This document shows, one piece after another, positions 1 through 8,158 of a stretch of 64,000 nucleotides of DNA (positions are counted from its first letter, which is position 1; each line of letters starts with the position of its first letter). The position numbers and the translations under genes were made by a program. The notes beneath the pieces are model-generated. The model had not been told where the DNA came from. It saw nothing but the letters and a program-made list of their open reading frames with translations, and searched no databases. Origin of the DNA: Zunongwangia pacifica. GTDB lineage: Bacteria; Bacteroidota; Bacteroidia; Flavobacteriales; Flavobacteriaceae. Where the stretch lies: the NCBI RefSeq assembly GCF_023499215.1, contig NZ_JAKHSK010000007.1, positions 1 through 64,000 of the forward strand. Reading direction: 5' to 3'.

Positions 1-25
1 TTAGTCCGATAGCCTATGAAAAGAA

Positions 26-57
26 ATTGATTCTGAAAAGTACTTTTCAGAATCAAT
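26..57. terminator. Perfect 32-bp palindrome, likely terminator
   Basis: The two 16-nt halves are exact reverse complements centred between 41 and 42, and the right side is followed by a T-rich stretch. This would fold as a strong hairpin and probably ends a gene lying left of the window. An operator is possible but less likely, because no gene starts nearby. The rest of 1-160 shows nothing recognisable. Confidence 0.55.
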
Positions 58-498
58 CAATCACTATTTTTAATAATGAAATGTAAATTTAAAAACGGTC
101 AACACTAATTAGGGATGTTCAAATAGATGCTTTTTTGTTGAATTTTGAATAAAATTTCTTGTCATTTCGACTGTAGCGTAGCGGAACGGAGAAATCTCAC
201 CCAGAACAAACTTTCCAAAAAGAGATCTCTCCGCTCCACCTGCCGGCGAAGCAGGGCCGAGATGACAAAATCTTCATATCAAGCTTAATAACAAACTCGT
301 CACCGTGTATTTTAATGGTTAGATTTATGAGAAATAATGATTATGTTTAATAGAAGAAGGGAAAGTAATAAGACTGGGCTTTGTCCTTTCGACTGAAGCG
401 CAGCGGAATGGAGAAATCTCACCCAGAACAAACATTCCAAAAGAGATCTCTCCGCTCCGGTCGAGATGACCCACACTTCATATTAGGAACATGAAATC

Positions 499-789
499 TC
501 AGTGTAATTTCAAAAATTCTAGATTAGGATTTTTAAGCCTAATTAGATTTTCCTTTTTAGCCCTGCTCCACTTTTTTAATTGTTTTTCTCGGGCAATTGC
601 TTCATCAATACTGTGAAAAACTTCAAAATAAATAAGATTATAACAGTTGTATTTACCTGCAAAAGACATTCTCTCCTTGATACTATCTTCATAATGTTGG
701 GACAGCCTTTTGTTTAGATTATTTGTTACTCCAATATAAAATGTAAGTTTGGAAGAATTACAGGTTATATAAGTATAATACTCATTCAT
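499..789 (-). CDS. Small GIY-YIG domain nuclease
   Basis: A 96-residue protein consisting of a single GIY-YIG domain of the short UPF0213/YhbQ type. Visible motifs are TYI at residues 6-8, YIG at 18-20 followed by VTNN, a conserved Arg at 28 and the candidate catalytic Glu at 68. The basic KKWSRAKKE segment near residue 72 is typical of this subgroup. Enzymes with this fold cut DNA, but the role of the free-standing short versions in Bacteroidota is not settled. The gene lies between two palindromic repeats, at the point where a diverged repeat unit is interrupted. A second homologue with the same architecture is at 62061-62366. No operon partner is present. Confidence 0.85.
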   Translation of the reverse strand: MNEYYTYITCNSSKLTFYIGVTNNLNKRLSQHYEDSIKERMSFAGKYNCYNLIYFEVFHSIDEAIAREKQLKKWSRAKKENLIRLKNPNLEFLKLH

Positions 790-901
790 AATTAAATATA
801 ATAATTTATTTTTTTAACCGAGGGTCATTTCGACTGAAGCGTAGCGAAACGGAGAAATCTCACCCAGAACAAACTTTCCAAAAAGAGATCTCTCCGCTTC
901 G

Positions 902-922
902 CCTGCCTGCCGGCGAGGCATG
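902..922 (+). repeat. 21-bp palindrome nested in a repeat copy
   Basis: The other copies read CCGCTTCG directly followed by GTCGAGATGA. Here 21 extra bases with complementary ends (CCTGCC... and ...GGCA) separate those two blocks. A related insert is at about 236-256 in another copy, and a near-identical one at 14440-14460 lies inside a different repeat family. Confidence 0.7.
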
Positions 923-965
923 GTCGAGATGAAATAATCCTCCTATCAAGCTCATGAACAAACCA

Positions 966-1880
966 GTAATCCTATTTTTTTGCTGGATAGATTTAAGAGA
1001 AATAAAGATTACGTTCAATAGAAGAAAGGAAAGCAAAAAAAACGTGCTTTGTCATTTCGACTGGAGCGCAGCGGAACGGAGAAATCTCATTCAGAACAAA
1101 CATTCCAAAAGAGACCTCTCCGCTTCGGTCGAGATGACCCACACTTCATATTAGGAACATGAAAACTCGGGATGTCGACTGAAGCGTAGCGGAACGGATA
1201 AATCTCAGCTAGAACAAACTTTCCAAAAAGAGGTCTCTCCGCTTCGGTCGAGATGACAGAATCCATACTAGTAATCCTATTTTTTTGCTGGATAGATTTA
1301 TGAGAAATAAAGATTACGTTCAATAGAAGAAAGGAAAGCAAAAAAAACGTGCTTTGTAATTTCGACTGGAGCGAAGCGGAACGGAGAAATCTCATTCAGA
1401 ACAAACATTCCAAAAGAGACCTCTCCGCTTCGGTCGAGATGACCCACACTTCATATTAGGAACATGAAAACTCGGGATGTCGACTGAAGCGTAGCGGAAT
1501 GGATAAATCTCAGCTAGAACAAACTTTCCAAAAAGAGGTCTCTCCGCTTCGGTCGAGATGACAGAATCCATACTAGTAATCCTATTTTTTTGCTGGATAG
1601 ATTTATGAGAAATAAAGATTACGTTCAATAGAAGAAAGGAAAGCAAAAAAAACGTGCTTTGTAATTTCGACTGGAGCGAAGCGGAACGGAGAAATCTCAT
1701 CCAGAACAAACATTCCAAAAGAGATCTCTCCGCTTCGGTCGAGATGACCCATACTTCATATTTAGTAACATGAAAACTCGGCATGTCGACTGTAGCGTAG
1801 CGGAACGGAGAAATCTTATCCAGAACAACTTTCCAAAAAGAGATCTCTCCGCTTCGGTCGAGATGACAGAATCTTCAAAT
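966..1880 (+). repeat. Three 305-bp tandem units
   Basis: Units start at 966, 1271 and 1576, exactly 305 bp apart each time, at the shared sequence GTAATCCTATTTTTTTGCTG. Each unit holds one long-type and one short-type palindromic element plus about 130 bp of unique spacer. Units two and three are identical over roughly their first 140 bp, which points to recent unequal exchange or slippage. Diverged earlier units are visible from 161 to 960. The spacer encodes no credible protein; apparent reading frames here are the repeat hairpins read through. Confidence 0.9.
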
Positions 1881-1940
1881 CAAGCTGTAAGCTTACCGCT
1901 AAAAATCACACCTATTTAGATTCATTTTAAATAATATTAT

Positions 1941-1948
1941 TATCTTTG
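1941..1948 (+). promoter_or_regulatory. Promoter -7 box for the gene at 1975
   Basis: TATCTTTG matches the Bacteroidota -7 consensus TAnnTTTG, 26 nt before the start codon. No clear -33 TTTG is visible. Confidence 0.55.
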
Positions 1949-1974
1949 ATAACAAACCTGCTTAAACATAGCGT

Positions 1975-2337
1975 ATGGACGATGTAGATATTATTTATCA
2001 TAACGAAACCGGTATTTCTTTTACATGGAAAAACGGGATTGACAATGCGAATGAAAAACGGATTCAACTGGTGTTTAAAAACATGGGTTTTTATTTATTG
2101 CCGGAAGAAGTTGTCTTGTTTTCAGAAAACATTCAAACCGCCAAACGTCGTCATCCCAAATGTTTTCATTGTGTAAGTTCTGAAATTTGTGAGCGTAATA
2201 TTTTGCTTAAATCTCCGCTTCAAAAAATGGATTTTTCCGTAAATGCTTTCGAATTAAATGAGATCTGCGACCTTGTGGAAGGAACAATTTTTAAAATGCG
2301 CCTTCATTATTACGTGAAGTATATGTCGAAAAATTAG
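1975..2337 (+). CDS. Conserved hypothetical protein, 120 aa
   Basis: I do not recognise a named family. The protein is soluble, has no signal peptide or membrane segment, and contains a compact Cys/His patch, KCFHCVSSEIC at about residues 62-72, that could bind a metal or simply be structural. Its promoter box TATCTTTG lies just upstream, which supports the start. The gene is monocistronic, bounded by the repeat array on the left and a convergent lipoprotein gene on the right. The C-terminus (YYVKYMSKN) is basic and aromatic. Confidence 0.6.
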   Translation: MDDVDIIYHNETGISFTWKNGIDNANEKRIQLVFKNMGFYLLPEEVVLFSENIQTAKRRHPKCFHCVSSEICERNILLKSPLQKMDFSVNAFELNEICDLVEGTIFKMRLHYYVKYMSKN

Positions 2338-2469
2338 AATCTAGCTTCTAGTTTGCTGCGCTTTTAGATATTATAAGTATGATAATTTGAAAATGTCCCA
2401 ATTTCCTGATTTGAAAATTAATCGATGTTATAACGGGATGTCAGAAGTTTTTTTAGTGTATTAGACTTT

Positions 2470-2910
2470 TTATGTTTTTGGCGTTTTTAATAATAGATAA
2501 GTCTGACTCAAAGCTGCTAACATTCCGGGTTCACTTTCTTCAAATTCAACAATGAGGTTGTCATTTCTTTTATAGATTCGACTTATAGAGATTTTCGTAC
2601 AACAGGAATTAAAAAACTGACCGATTACAATTATTAAATTGTTATTGGCAAAATCAAATTCTATATTTCTTAAGTTTTCAGCGCGATCAGGGTTTACCCT
2701 TTCAATTGTTGGAATAAAGGCTAACCAGTCTTCCCGATTTGTAAAAAGCTGATATTGTTTTGGTATTTTTTCTCCTTCAGAATAGCTTAACTGATTCTCA
2801 AAAAATACGTCGTACGAAAGATTTTCAATAACTACCTCGGCATCATCTGTAGCGCAACTTGTAAATAGAAGAATAAGAAACAAAATCGGAACTAATTTAT
2901 CAATAGACAT
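2470..2910 (-). CDS. Lipoprotein with PrcB-like C-terminal region
   Basis: A 146-residue protein with a short hydrophobic leader and a lipobox (LLFTSC, Cys at residue 19), so it is probably lipid-anchored in the envelope. The second half (ANNNLIIVIGQ, then NLIVEFEES, ending YLLLKTPK) follows the strand pattern of the PrcB C-terminal domain seen in secreted Bacteroidota proteins. That match is by eye only. Two adjacent Cys (NSCCTK) lie near residue 104. It stands alone and converges with the gene at 1975. Its function is unknown. Confidence 0.5.
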   Translation of the reverse strand: MSIDKLVPILFLILLFTSCATDDAEVVIENLSYDVFFENQLSYSEGEKIPKQYQLFTNREDWLAFIPTIERVNPDRAENLRNIEFDFANNNLIIVIGQFFNSCCTKISISRIYKRNDNLIVEFEESEPGMLAALSQTYLLLKTPKT

Positions 2911-3141
2911 GGTATTCTTTTTATTAAAGATACCGAAATCAACTTCAAGTTGCTTTTTTAGATGCTAGATTATTTGGTTTTAGGAGATAAAGTGTTGATT
3001 TTTTAATGAATTATTGAAAATCATAATTGATTTGAAATCAGGTTTATTGATTCTTTCTTCCTGCATCTTTATTGTCTCATCTATGTTTTATAGCACAGCG
3101 ATCTAACATATTTACCAATATCGTATTAACACATCTTCAAA

Positions 3142-5502
3142 TTATAGATCGTGCAGGTTTCCAAACTTAATGCCGAAGAAAAAAGTACGGGGTTGTGACG
3201 GGCCATAAATATAATCTGAATCTCTGGTGGCACCAGTATCAAAATCGTCCTGATAGGCATTAAAAATATTCTGAAGCCCACCATAAATATTCATTTGAAA
3301 GTTATCTGTAATATCAAAATGATGATTCAGTTTTATATTAAAATCGTAAAATGAATTACTTTCATTCAACTGTAAAAATCCGGTCTCACTAATCACTCGT
3401 GGAATCGTCATTGGCCCTGTATAAGTACCGGTAAGATCGAGATTAGTTTCTGCAAAAATCGAAATGTTGGTATTTATATAGCCGAAAATATTGGGATTAC
3501 GTACAAATTCAGAAATTACAATATCGGTTTCATTAGGTTTACTGCCATCTGCTTCAAACAATACCTGTGCTTCTTTGTATTTTGAGTTTTGAAAAGTTCC
3601 GCCCATCTGAAAACTTAATTTTGAGGATGGAGAAACGCCAATTTCAATATTCGTTCCGCTTACATAAGCGCCACTTCCATTTCTTACTTCTTCTAAAATA
3701 GAGCCATTGGGCAAACTGGTGCCAGTGCTCACGGTGGTAAAAGGATTCTGAAGCTCAGTATAAAATCCTTCCAATAAAAAATTAGTTTGCAGCTTGTTGA
3801 AATTCTTCGCGTAATTAACCGAGGCAGTGTAGGCATTGGAATATTCGGTTTCCAGATTCTTCGATAAAATGACAAATTGCGGCTCACCACCCACCGATGA
3901 AATATGCATGTCTTCATTAAAAGCCTGTGGCGCCCTAAATCCGCGTGCGTACCCCCCTCTTAACTGCCAGTCTTCAGAAAATTTATAGCGCAAAGTTAAT
4001 CGCGGACTCACCACTGTTTGATTAATATCAGAATTTCTATCAATATCCTGAATGGTATAGTCGCCATTGATGTTCACATAATCTAAGCGGCTGCCGATAA
4101 GTGCTGTAAATCTTTCAGAAGGTTTCCATTCGTACTGGGCAAAAGCCCCAATGGCGTTCACTTTTTGATCGATTTTACGTTGATAACCGGGGATATGATC
4201 TTGGGTATTACTCAGATTATATTCGCTTCCAAGCGTTAAAACATCATCGGTATTTTTAAAATTTCGGGTAAATTGTCCACCAATCAAAAGCGCCAAATCG
4301 TCGGTGTTTCCGTAGGCATTAGCTGCGGTAATAGAATCCTGCCGAGTTCTGCCACCACCCAGCCCGCCATAAAAACTTTTACGATCGGTATGCTGCCCAG
4401 AGCTGTAAATAGAAAAATTATTACTTCGGTCTTGATTGTGAAATTCGTAAGTAATTCCGCCAATTATCGTGTTGTGATGTAGTTCTTCGGTAATATCGGT
4501 AAGATGCGGCGCTATATTCAATTGGTCGCCGCCACGACGATATTCTTCCAATGCAGTAAGATCTAAAGTGATTTTGCTATTGTCATTCGGTTTTAAAAAA
4601 GCTTTGGCGCCAAGGTTGGTATTGCAAAGCTCGGTAAGTTCAGAAAAACCATCATGGTTGGCATCGTAACTATTGCGATCCCGTTTCATCCCAAAAACTG
4701 TAATTCCGCTCGTTAATTCTTCGTTAACTACAGAGGCATCTATATTTATAGTTCTATCAGGAATTTTACCATCAATAAAACCAAGATTCGATGAAATTTG
4801 CCACGAATTTAATACCGGATCTTTGGTAATAATATTTACCGTCCCGGCGATGGCATTCGAGCCATATAAAGCAGAACCGCCACTTCTTACCACTTCTATA
4901 CGATCTAAAATAGAAGTGGGGATTTGTTCCAGACCGTAAACGCTGTTTAAAGCACTAAATACGGCCCTGCTATTAATTAAAACCTGCGTATAACTGCCGT
5001 CCAGACCATTCAAGCGAACCTGAGTGAATCCGCAATTTTGACAATTCGTTTCTACTCTAACTCCTGGTTGATAATTTAAACTTTCAGCGACCGAAATAGA
5101 CTGAGTGGCACTGAAAAGACGAGGGCTTAATACATTTACCACGACCGGAGCTTCTTTTATGTTCACCCGATTTCTGGTGGCGCTAATCACTACCTGATCC
5201 AGGCCCAGCTGATCTTCTTCAAGCTGAATAAGTAATGGTTGATTTTGGATAATTTCAGGAGTAATTTTAATGATCTTGGTTTTGTAACCAATCGCCTGAA
5301 CTTTTAATGATGTTCCTTCGGAAATGTTAATACTAAAATGCCCATTTTTATCTGTTGAAGTACCCTTAGATTGCCCTATTACTGAAATGTTCGCGAAGGC
5401 TATAGCTTCGGTATTAGCGGTTATTTTTCCACGAATTTCTACCATTTGCTGAGCGTGAAGAGTTGAAATAAATAGTATAAATAGCAGTTTAAGTATCTTC
5501 AT
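3142..5502 (-). CDS. TonB-dependent outer-membrane receptor
   Basis: A 786-residue receptor with a signal peptide ending near LHAQ (residue 18), a carboxypeptidase-regulatory-like beta domain (about 22-100), a plug domain (about 112-225, ending in VNIITKDP) and a 22-strand barrel ending in aromatic residues (RTFFFGIKFGN). It imports a ligand across the outer membrane using TonB energy. The plug contains a CxxC pair (NCQNCGF) typical of a Bacteroidota receptor subgroup. It is divergent from the MntR-like repressor gene, and a shared operator-like palindrome overlaps both promoters, so the cargo is probably a metal ion or metal chelate (Mn, Fe or heme). The exact substrate cannot be read from the sequence. 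Confidence 0.85.
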   Translation of the reverse strand: MKILKLLFILFISTLHAQQMVEIRGKITANTEAIAFANISVIGQSKGTSTDKNGHFSINISEGTSLKVQAIGYKTKIIKITPEIIQNQPLLIQLEEDQLGLDQVVISATRNRVNIKEAPVVVNVLSPRLFSATQSISVAESLNYQPGVRVETNCQNCGFTQVRLNGLDGSYTQVLINSRAVFSALNSVYGLEQIPTSILDRIEVVRSGGSALYGSNAIAGTVNIITKDPVLNSWQISSNLGFIDGKIPDRTINIDASVVNEELTSGITVFGMKRDRNSYDANHDGFSELTELCNTNLGAKAFLKPNDNSKITLDLTALEEYRRGGDQLNIAPHLTDITEELHHNTIIGGITYEFHNQDRSNNFSIYSSGQHTDRKSFYGGLGGGRTRQDSITAANAYGNTDDLALLIGGQFTRNFKNTDDVLTLGSEYNLSNTQDHIPGYQRKIDQKVNAIGAFAQYEWKPSERFTALIGSRLDYVNINGDYTIQDIDRNSDINQTVVSPRLTLRYKFSEDWQLRGGYARGFRAPQAFNEDMHISSVGGEPQFVILSKNLETEYSNAYTASVNYAKNFNKLQTNFLLEGFYTELQNPFTTVSTGTSLPNGSILEEVRNGSGAYVSGTNIEIGVSPSSKLSFQMGGTFQNSKYKEAQVLFEADGSKPNETDIVISEFVRNPNIFGYINTNISIFAETNLDLTGTYTGPMTIPRVISETGFLQLNESNSFYDFNIKLNHHFDITDNFQMNIYGGLQNIFNAYQDDFDTGATRDSDYIYGPSQPRTFFFGIKFGNLHDL

Positions 5503-5531
5503 TTCAGTGTTATTCGGGTTGTTTAATTTTA

Positions 5532-5562
5532 TTTTTAGACAAAACTAAAAATTTGTTTTTAG
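5532..5562. promoter_or_regulatory. Candidate metal-repressor operator
   Basis: Three alternating half-sites occur in the divergent gap: TTTTTAG (5532-5538), CTAAAAA (5545-5551) and TTTTTAG (5556-5562). The first two form an inverted repeat with a 6-nt spacer and the last two one with a 4-nt spacer. They resemble the TTTAG/CTAAA half-sites of DtxR/MntR-family boxes. They overlap the -33 box of the repressor gene and the -7 box (5540-5547, minus strand) of the receptor gene, an ideal place for joint repression. Confidence 0.55.
5540..5547 (-). promoter_or_regulatory. Promoter -7 box for the TonB receptor
   Basis: On the minus strand the sequence reads TAGTTTTG, a match to TAnnTTTG, 37 nt before the receptor start. 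It lies inside the candidate operator. Confidence 0.5.
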
Positions 5563-5581
5563 AATAAAAAATGTATTTTTG
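5552..5581 (+). promoter_or_regulatory. Promoter of the mntR-mntH-zip operon
   Basis: TTTG at 5552-5555 and TATTTTTG at 5574-5581 are separated by 18 nt, a textbook Bacteroidota -33/-7 pair. This excludes a translation start at TTG 5579 and favours ATG 5600. Confidence 0.7.
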
Positions 5582-5599
5582 TGTATAATAAAATTAGAA

Positions 5600-6262
5600 A
5601 TGACGCTTTCAGAAGAAAATTATCTAAAATCGATCTATCATTTAGAGAAGAAATATACTCGGGGTGTAAGTACAAACGCACTGGCCGAGGATATGGAAAC
5701 CAAGGCTTCCTCGGTGACTGATATGATCAAGAAGCTTTCAGAAAAGGAGCTGGTGAACTACAAAAAATATCAGGGGGTAAAACTGAGTGAAAAAGGAAAT
5801 TCGATTGCAGTACAGATTATAAGAAAGCACCGTTTATGGGAATATTTTTTGGTAGAAAAGCTGGATTTTAACTGGGATGAGGTTCATGAGATTGCCGAGC
5901 AGTTAGAACATATAAAATCTGATGAGTTAATCGCCAAGCTCGATAAATTTCTGGATTACCCTAAACGTGATCCTCACGGCGATCCTATTCCCGATGCGCA
6001 GGGTAATTTTGCAAATCTGGAGAAGAAAATTTTAGCGGAATTTGATGAAGGAGAGCAGGGAATTTGTGTAGGAGTTAAGGATTCTTCAGCGGCATTTCTG
6101 CAATATTTAGATCGAAATAAGATCAAATTGGGAAAATCGATTAGCATTTTAGAGAAAGAACAATTTGATGGTTCGATGATCCTGAAAATGAATAATAAAG
6201 AGCTTACAATTTCTAAAGTTGCCGCTAATAACATTTACTTAAAACCGATAGGAGTTGAGTGA
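5600..6262 (+). CDS. DtxR/MntR-family metal-dependent repressor
   Basis: A 220-residue regulator with a winged helix (1-65), a dimerisation/metal domain (70-135) and a C-terminal FeoA/SH3-like domain (about 150-218). Candidate metal ligands are H77, E100, E103 and H104. The Glu at position 100 replaces the Cys of DtxR and matches E99 of Bacillus MntR, which favours Mn(II) over Fe(II) sensing; an Asn stands near the position of MntR Asp8. An in-frame TTG at 5579 would add seven residues but lies within the promoter -7 box, so ATG 5600 is chosen. The gene overlaps the following transporter and probably represses this operon and the divergent receptor. Confidence 0.85.
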   Translation: MTLSEENYLKSIYHLEKKYTRGVSTNALAEDMETKASSVTDMIKKLSEKELVNYKKYQGVKLSEKGNSIAVQIIRKHRLWEYFLVEKLDFNWDEVHEIAEQLEHIKSDELIAKLDKFLDYPKRDPHGDPIPDAQGNFANLEKKILAEFDEGEQGICVGVKDSSAAFLQYLDRNKIKLGKSISILEKEQFDGSMILKMNNKELTISKVAANNIYLKPIGVE

Positions 6263-8147
6263 TAAAAATGCACATAGATCGCTTGAAGAAGTTCATGGTT
6301 CTGTAAACACGTCTGGGAAAAAATCCCTCTGGAAGCGTATTTTAGCTTTTTTAGGCCCGGCATATTTAATTAGTGTTGGTTATATGGATCCCGGTAACTG
6401 GGCAACAGATCTTGCAGGCGGTAGCCAGTTTGGCTATTCTTTGCTTTGGGTGCTTTTAATGTCCAATATCATGGCCTTACTGCTGCAAAGTTTAAGCACC
6501 CGGCTTGGTGTTGTTAGAGGTGTAGATTTGGCGCAAGCCTCACGAGAAGAATATCCTCCTTTTGTAAATTTTATACTTTATATTTTTGCTGAAATTGCCA
6601 TTGCAGCCTGTGACCTGGCCGAAGTAGTGGGGATGGCCATTGGCTTACAGTTATTGTTTGGGCTACCGTTACTTTGGGGAGTTTCCATTACCGTTTTTGA
6701 CAGCTTTTTGCTCTTGTTTTTACTGAATAAAGGCATGCGAAAAATGGAAGCTTTTATTATAATGTTAATCGCGGTGATTGGAGGTTCTTTTTTATTGGAA
6801 ATGTTTTTGGCGAAACCAGATATACCCGAGGTTTTGGGAGGTTTTGTGCCTTCAATTCCAAATAGCGACGGACTATATATTGCGATTGGAATTATTGGGG
6901 CTACAGTGATGCCGCATAACCTTTATCTACATTCTTCGCTGGTACAGACACGAAAGATCGAAAAAACAAAAAAAGGGATTCGGCAGGCGCTTCGTTTTAA
7001 TTTTATAGATTCCGCCATTGCTTTAAATCTGGCATTTTTTGTTAACGCGGCTATATTGATCCTTGCTGCCTCGGTATTTTTTAAAAACGGAATGTTTGGA
7101 GTGGCTGAAATTCAGGATGCACATAAGTTGCTAGAGCCACTTTTGGGGTCTTCTTTAGCACCTATTTTATTTGCCCTGGCTTTAATTGCTGCCGGCCAAA
7201 GCAGTACACTTACCGGTACTTTAGCCGGACAAATTGTAATGGAGGGCTATTTAAACCTAAGAATACAGCCCTGGGTAAGACGATTAATTACAAGACTGTT
7301 AGCCATAGTTCCCGCGTTTTTTACCATCATTTATTTTGGTGAGCGCGCTACGGGAGAACTTTTGGTACTTAGCCAGGTGGTGTTAAGCTTACAACTTGGT
7401 TTCGCGATTATACCGCTTATTCATTTTGTAAGTGATAAAAAAACCATGAATGGCTTTCATATAAAATGGCCGCTAATCATTGCTTCCTGGATTATTAGTC
7501 TGGTGATTGTAGTATTAAACGCCAAACTTGTATTTGATGAATTAAAAAGCTGGATAACTTCAGTTAATGATGCCACCTATATCTGGATCTTCGTAGTTCC
7601 TGTTACGATAGCTATTGCCTTACTACTGGTTTTTATTTCGGTATGGCCCTTATTTAAAGAAAAGCTTGGCCGTAATTGGATCATTAACCACGCTCCCCAC
7701 AAAAATCCACAAACTATCGAAGCGATTACAGAGAAAAACTTTAAGCATATTGCTATTGCTATCGATTTTTCAGCATCAGATAAAAAAAGTATTTCAGCTG
7801 CCCTCCAGATTGGTGGGAAAAATGCGAAGTACACGCTTTTACATACTGTAGAAACTCCCGGAGCTTTTATTTATGGCACACAAATAAAAGATTACGAGAC
7901 CGATAAAGATCGGGAGTTTCTAAAAAATTATAAAAACCAGTTAGAAACTTTGGGGTATAATACAGATATAAATCTTAGCTTCGGAAATCCCAAAAAAGCC
8001 ATTCCAAAATTACTGAATGCCGAAGAAACAAATTTCGATTTACTGGTGATGGGTAGGCATGGGCATAAAATGATAAAAGATATCCTACTGGGAACAACGG
8101 TAGATGTGGTGAGACATCGGGTAGAGATTCCTATTTTTATTACTTAA
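6255..8147 (+). CDS. NRAMP Mn/Fe transporter fused to a UspA domain
   Basis: A 630-residue inner-membrane transporter. The NRAMP core (about 25-470) has the metal-site motifs DPGNW in helix 1 (D45-W49) and MPHN in helix 6 (M219-N222), both needed for divalent metal binding, so H+-coupled Mn(II)/Fe(II) import is expected. A soluble universal-stress (USP) domain follows at about 496-630, with a G-x2-G-x9-G-T nucleotide-binding motif (GRHGHK...LGTT), suggesting ATP or another nucleotide could tune transport. No ATG exists before helix 1; the only sensible start is TTG 6255, overlapping the mntR stop by 8 nt and implying translational coupling. Confidence 0.88.
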   Translation: MSDKNAHRSLEEVHGSVNTSGKKSLWKRILAFLGPAYLISVGYMDPGNWATDLAGGSQFGYSLLWVLLMSNIMALLLQSLSTRLGVVRGVDLAQASREEYPPFVNFILYIFAEIAIAACDLAEVVGMAIGLQLLFGLPLLWGVSITVFDSFLLLFLLNKGMRKMEAFIIMLIAVIGGSFLLEMFLAKPDIPEVLGGFVPSIPNSDGLYIAIGIIGATVMPHNLYLHSSLVQTRKIEKTKKGIRQALRFNFIDSAIALNLAFFVNAAILILAASVFFKNGMFGVAEIQDAHKLLEPLLGSSLAPILFALALIAAGQSSTLTGTLAGQIVMEGYLNLRIQPWVRRLITRLLAIVPAFFTIIYFGERATGELLVLSQVVLSLQLGFAIIPLIHFVSDKKTMNGFHIKWPLIIASWIISLVIVVLNAKLVFDELKSWITSVNDATYIWIFVVPVTIAIALLLVFISVWPLFKEKLGRNWIINHAPHKNPQTIEAITEKNFKHIAIAIDFSASDKKSISAALQIGGKNAKYTLLHTVETPGAFIYGTQIKDYETDKDREFLKNYKNQLETLGYNTDINLSFGNPKKAIPKLLNAEETNFDLLVMGRHGHKMIKDILLGTTVDVVRHRVEIPIFIT

Positions 8148-8158
8148 CTTACTAAATT

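Larger units (their letters stand above)
161..1867 (+). repeat. Array of nine palindromic interspersed repeats
   Basis: Nine related elements of 85-110 bp lie in the same orientation at about 161-266, 382-470, 824-933, 1051-1138, 1173-1257, 1355-1443, 1478-1562, 1661-1748 and 1783-1867. A full copy starts GTCATTTCGACTGAAGCG and ends CCGCTTCGGTCGAGATGAC. Its two arms of about 30 nt are imperfect reverse complements around a loop rich in A and C, so each copy can form a long hairpin. Two alternating versions occur: one begins GTCATTTCGAC or GTAATTTCGAC, the other has a shortened start GATGTCGACTG. Copies at 161 and 824 carry an extra 21-bp palindrome near the right arm. Similar elements are, from general knowledge, scattered through Flavobacteriaceae genomes. 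Confidence 0.9.

Noticed and set aside
954-1784. Three open frames of 66-130 codons with phrases such as VISTEAERSL and FDWSAAERRN
   Set aside because: They are the palindromic repeats read through; the same peptides recur with every copy, there is no promoter or known domain, and the frames exist only because the 305-bp unit repeats.
161-1867. A CRISPR array
   Set aside because: The repeats are 85-110 bp long and the spacers are themselves repeated rather than unique; no cas genes are present.
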